Below are positions 6,076-8,867 of a stretch of DNA of 8,867 nt, piece by piece. The notes beneath the pieces were generated by a model, which did not search any database, was not told the DNA's origin, and was given only the letters and a program-made list of their open reading frames with translations. The stretch covers positions 1 through 8,867 of the forward strand of contig CAADVA010000132.1 in NCBI GenBank assembly GCA_900752345.1. Direction: 5' to 3'. The translations under genes and the position numbers were made by a program. Position 1 is the stretch's first letter. Every line of letters starts with the position of its first letter. The stretch comes from an uncultured Collinsella sp. (GTDB taxonomy: Bacteria > Actinomycetota > Coriobacteriia > Coriobacteriales > Coriobacteriaceae).

Positions 6076-6105
6076 ATTGTACGCATAGCCTTCGATAGTC
6101 GTAAA
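6076..6105 (-). promoter_or_regulatory. Candidate promoter of the PHP gene
   Basis: On the minus strand TTTACG (6105-6100) and TACAAT (6081-6076) are 18 bp apart, placing a start site near 6069 and a leader of about 30 nt. An upstream stem AACGGGGT/ACCCCGTT (arms near 6145-6152 and 6168-6175) could weakly end the aminotransferase transcript, but lacks a good T-tract. The gene may therefore be transcribed both from here and by read-through. Confidence 0.4.
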
Positions 6106-6203
6106 ACCACTCCATCCCAACGACACAACGTCCATGACAACGGGGTCCGGCTTAACACCAAACCCCGTTTCACGTAAAACATTGTAGGCAGAGCGCTTTA
6201 CTT

Positions 6204-7388
6204 TTAACGATACTCGTCCGCCAACTGTTTCCAAGCGGGTAGCGAATTGATGATCGTTTCGTAACTCACGCAATAGCCCAGGCGGAACCAGCCCGGCATA
6301 CCAAAGCTGTCCGAGGGAACCGCAAGCAACTCATACTTCTTTGCACGCTCGCAAAACGCATTCGCATCGGGCTCGAGTGCCTTCACCCACAGGTAGAAAG
6401 CACCGTCCGGCTCAACATAGGTATAGCCGTAGTCCGCCAAGGCTTCGGTAAGCGCCGAGCGGTTGCGAGCATAGGCCTCGATATCGCTCGGCTCATCGAT
6501 GCAATCGATAATCACGCGCTGGAAGAGCGCCGGCGCACATACAAAACCCAGCGTACGGGCAGCACCCGCAACAGCCGGCATCAGACGCGCAGCCTGCGGA
6601 TTGGTGTTGGGAACCAAGATCCAGCCAACGCGCTCACCCGGCAGCGACAGCGACTTAGAATACGAGTAGCACACCACGGTGTTCTCGTAGATCGAGGGCA
6701 CCCAAGGCACCTCGGCACCGTACACGATCTCGCGGTACGGCTCATCCGAGATGAGCATAATCGGATTCTCGGAATCTCGCTGAGCGTTGGCCTCGCGCAG
6801 AACATTGGCCAGTCGCGTCAGCGTGTCGCGCGTGTACACGGCACCCGTGGGGTTATTCGGCGAATCGATAATGACAGCCGCCGTCTTATCGCTGATTGCC
6901 TTGAGCACGTTGTCCACGCTCAGCTGGAACGTGTCTTCATCGGCGAGTGCCTCAACACACGTGCAGCCGGCCTTCTCAATCCACACGCGATACTCCGGAA
7001 AGTACGGGGCGATAACAATAACCTCGTCGCCCGGGTTCGTAACGGCGTTGAGCGTGCAGGTGAGCGATGCCGCGGCGCCAACCGTCATAAAGACGTCCTT
7101 GCCCTCATAGCTCGTGCCAAAGCGGCGGTTGAGCGATTCGGCGACGGCTGCTCGACATTGCGGCAGGCCCGGTGCGGGGGTGTAGCCGTGCAGCTGGTCA
7201 CTCGGCAGCTCTAAGGCCTTCTTAATGGACTCCGCCACGGCAGCGGGCGCCGGAACACTCGGGTTGCCCAACGAAAAATCGAATACGTTCTCCGCACCGA
7301 TCTGCGCCTTGCGCTCAAGACCATAGCTAAAGATCTCGCGGATGATGGAGCTTTCCGCACCGCGAGCATACATAGTTTCGTTGATCAT
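6204..7388 (-). CDS. Class I/II PLP-dependent aminotransferase
   Basis: A complete 394-residue fold-type I aminotransferase of the AspC/AraT-like group (COG0436), cytoplasmic, transferring amino groups between an amino acid and a 2-oxo acid. Visible landmarks are GNPS (41-44) near the substrate pocket, GYTPAPGLPQCRAAVA (68-83), the cofactor-contacting SPNNPTG with Asn179, DEPY with Asp215 and Tyr218, the Schiff-base lysine Lys245 in YSYSKSLSLPGER, Arg253 for the phosphate, and the carboxylate-binding Arg369 in FRLGYC. The start at 7388 is chosen for GGGGA 6 nt upstream; an upstream in-frame start at 7457 would have no such site. Substrate preference (aspartate, aromatic or other) cannot be fixed. 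It is transcribed separately from ftsH because a strong terminator lies between them. Confidence 0.92.
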   Translation of the reverse strand: MINETMYARGAESSIIREIFSYGLERKAQIGAENVFDFSLGNPSVPAPAAVAESIKKALELPSDQLHGYTPAPGLPQCRAAVAESLNRRFGTSYEGKDVFMTVGAAASLTCTLNAVTNPGDEVIVIAPYFPEYRVWIEKAGCTCVEALADEDTFQLSVDNVLKAISDKTAAVIIDSPNNPTGAVYTRDTLTRLANVLREANAQRDSENPIMLISDEPYREIVYGAEVPWVPSIYENTVVCYSYSKSLSLPGERVGWILVPNTNPQAARLMPAVAGAARTLGFVCAPALFQRVIIDCIDEPSDIEAYARNRSALTEALADYGYTYVEPDGAFYLWVKALEPDANAFCERAKKYELLAVPSDSFGMPGWFRLGYCVSYETIINSLPAWKQLADEYR

Positions 7389-7412
7389 CTGTTCCCCTTT
7401 CGCATAGGCGCT

Positions 7413-7418
7413 ATTGTA
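7413..7418 (-). promoter_or_regulatory. Candidate -10 element of the aminotransferase gene
   Basis: TACAAT on the minus strand lies 24 bp before the ATG, in the 122-bp gap after the ftsH terminator. No good -35 hexamer is found at 16-19 bp. The context GCGTACAAT is identical to that of the candidate PHP promoter. Confidence 0.35.
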
Positions 7419-7509
7419 CGCTTTAGCCGAGCAAAGTGCCGCAGCAATGTGGCCCAAAATTTATCGGCTTCACCAGTAAGCGCCGGGCAGCCTCCATATC
7501 GCTCAATAG

Positions 7510-7546
7510 AAAAAGCCTCCGCAGGTTTCCCCGCGGAGGCTTTTGT
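7510..7546 (-). terminator. Rho-independent terminator downstream of ftsH
   Basis: A perfect 12-bp stem AAAAGCCTCCGC (7511-7522) / GCGGAGGCTTTT (7533-7544) has a 10-nt loop and starts about 10 bp after the ftsH stop. Read on the minus strand it ends in TTTTTCTATTG, a good T-tract, so it should end the ftsH transcript and insulate the aminotransferase. Confidence 0.9.
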
Positions 7547-7554
7547 TACAAGGG

Positions 7555-8867
<1,313 letters not shown>

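Noticed and set aside
6016..6273. 85-codon open frame on the minus strand bridging the aminotransferase end and the PHP start
   Set aside because: It overlaps both neighbours in another frame, has no ribosome-binding site, and shows no recognisable domain. The composition fits chance.

Overview
The window is moderately GC-rich, tightly packed bacterial chromosome. It suggests a high-GC Gram-positive gut anaerobe of the Coriobacteriia (Collinsella-like). This rests on C/G-ending codons, a Tat-type lipoprotein signal on an ABC binding protein, and an actinobacterial-style second EF-G-like GTPase. It is an inference from gene style, not a database match. All genes but one are on the minus strand, and both edges cut through genes.

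Layout, left to right. (1) 2-646: the N-terminal 215 codons of an EF-G-like translational GTPase with eroded G-motifs, preceded by a leader of about 240 bp. (2) 944-3365: a complete three-gene polar amino acid ABC importer, in transcription order Tat/lipoprotein binding protein, permease, ATPase. It has a good sigma70-type promoter and palindromic operator candidate upstream, a 105-nt imperfect hairpin between the first two genes, and a strong terminator. (3) 3366-3702: a divergent intergenic region dominated by a 138-bp inverted repeat with perfect 27-bp arms. (4) 3703-5151: the only plus-strand gene, an iron-sulfur RlmD/TrmA-family RNA m5U methyltransferase whose N-terminus is a basic, low-complexity tail. 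It ends at a shared terminator facing (5) 5217-6038, a YcdX-like PHP-domain metal-dependent phosphatase/hydrolase. (6) 6204-7388: a class I PLP aminotransferase. (7) 7555-8867: the C-terminal 436 residues of the membrane protease FtsH, followed by a strong terminator.

The genes are mostly housekeeping: translation (EF-G-like, rRNA methyltransferase), protein quality control (FtsH), and amino acid uptake and conversion (importer, aminotransferase). I see no multi-gene defence, mobile or biosynthetic system. The least explained parts are non-coding: the 138-bp inverted repeat at 3458-3595, the 105-nt hairpin at 2401-2505, and the CACTTTA palindrome in the importer leader. Among proteins, the oddest is the EF-G-like GTPase, whose G3 and G4 nucleotide motifs are altered while its P-loop is intact.
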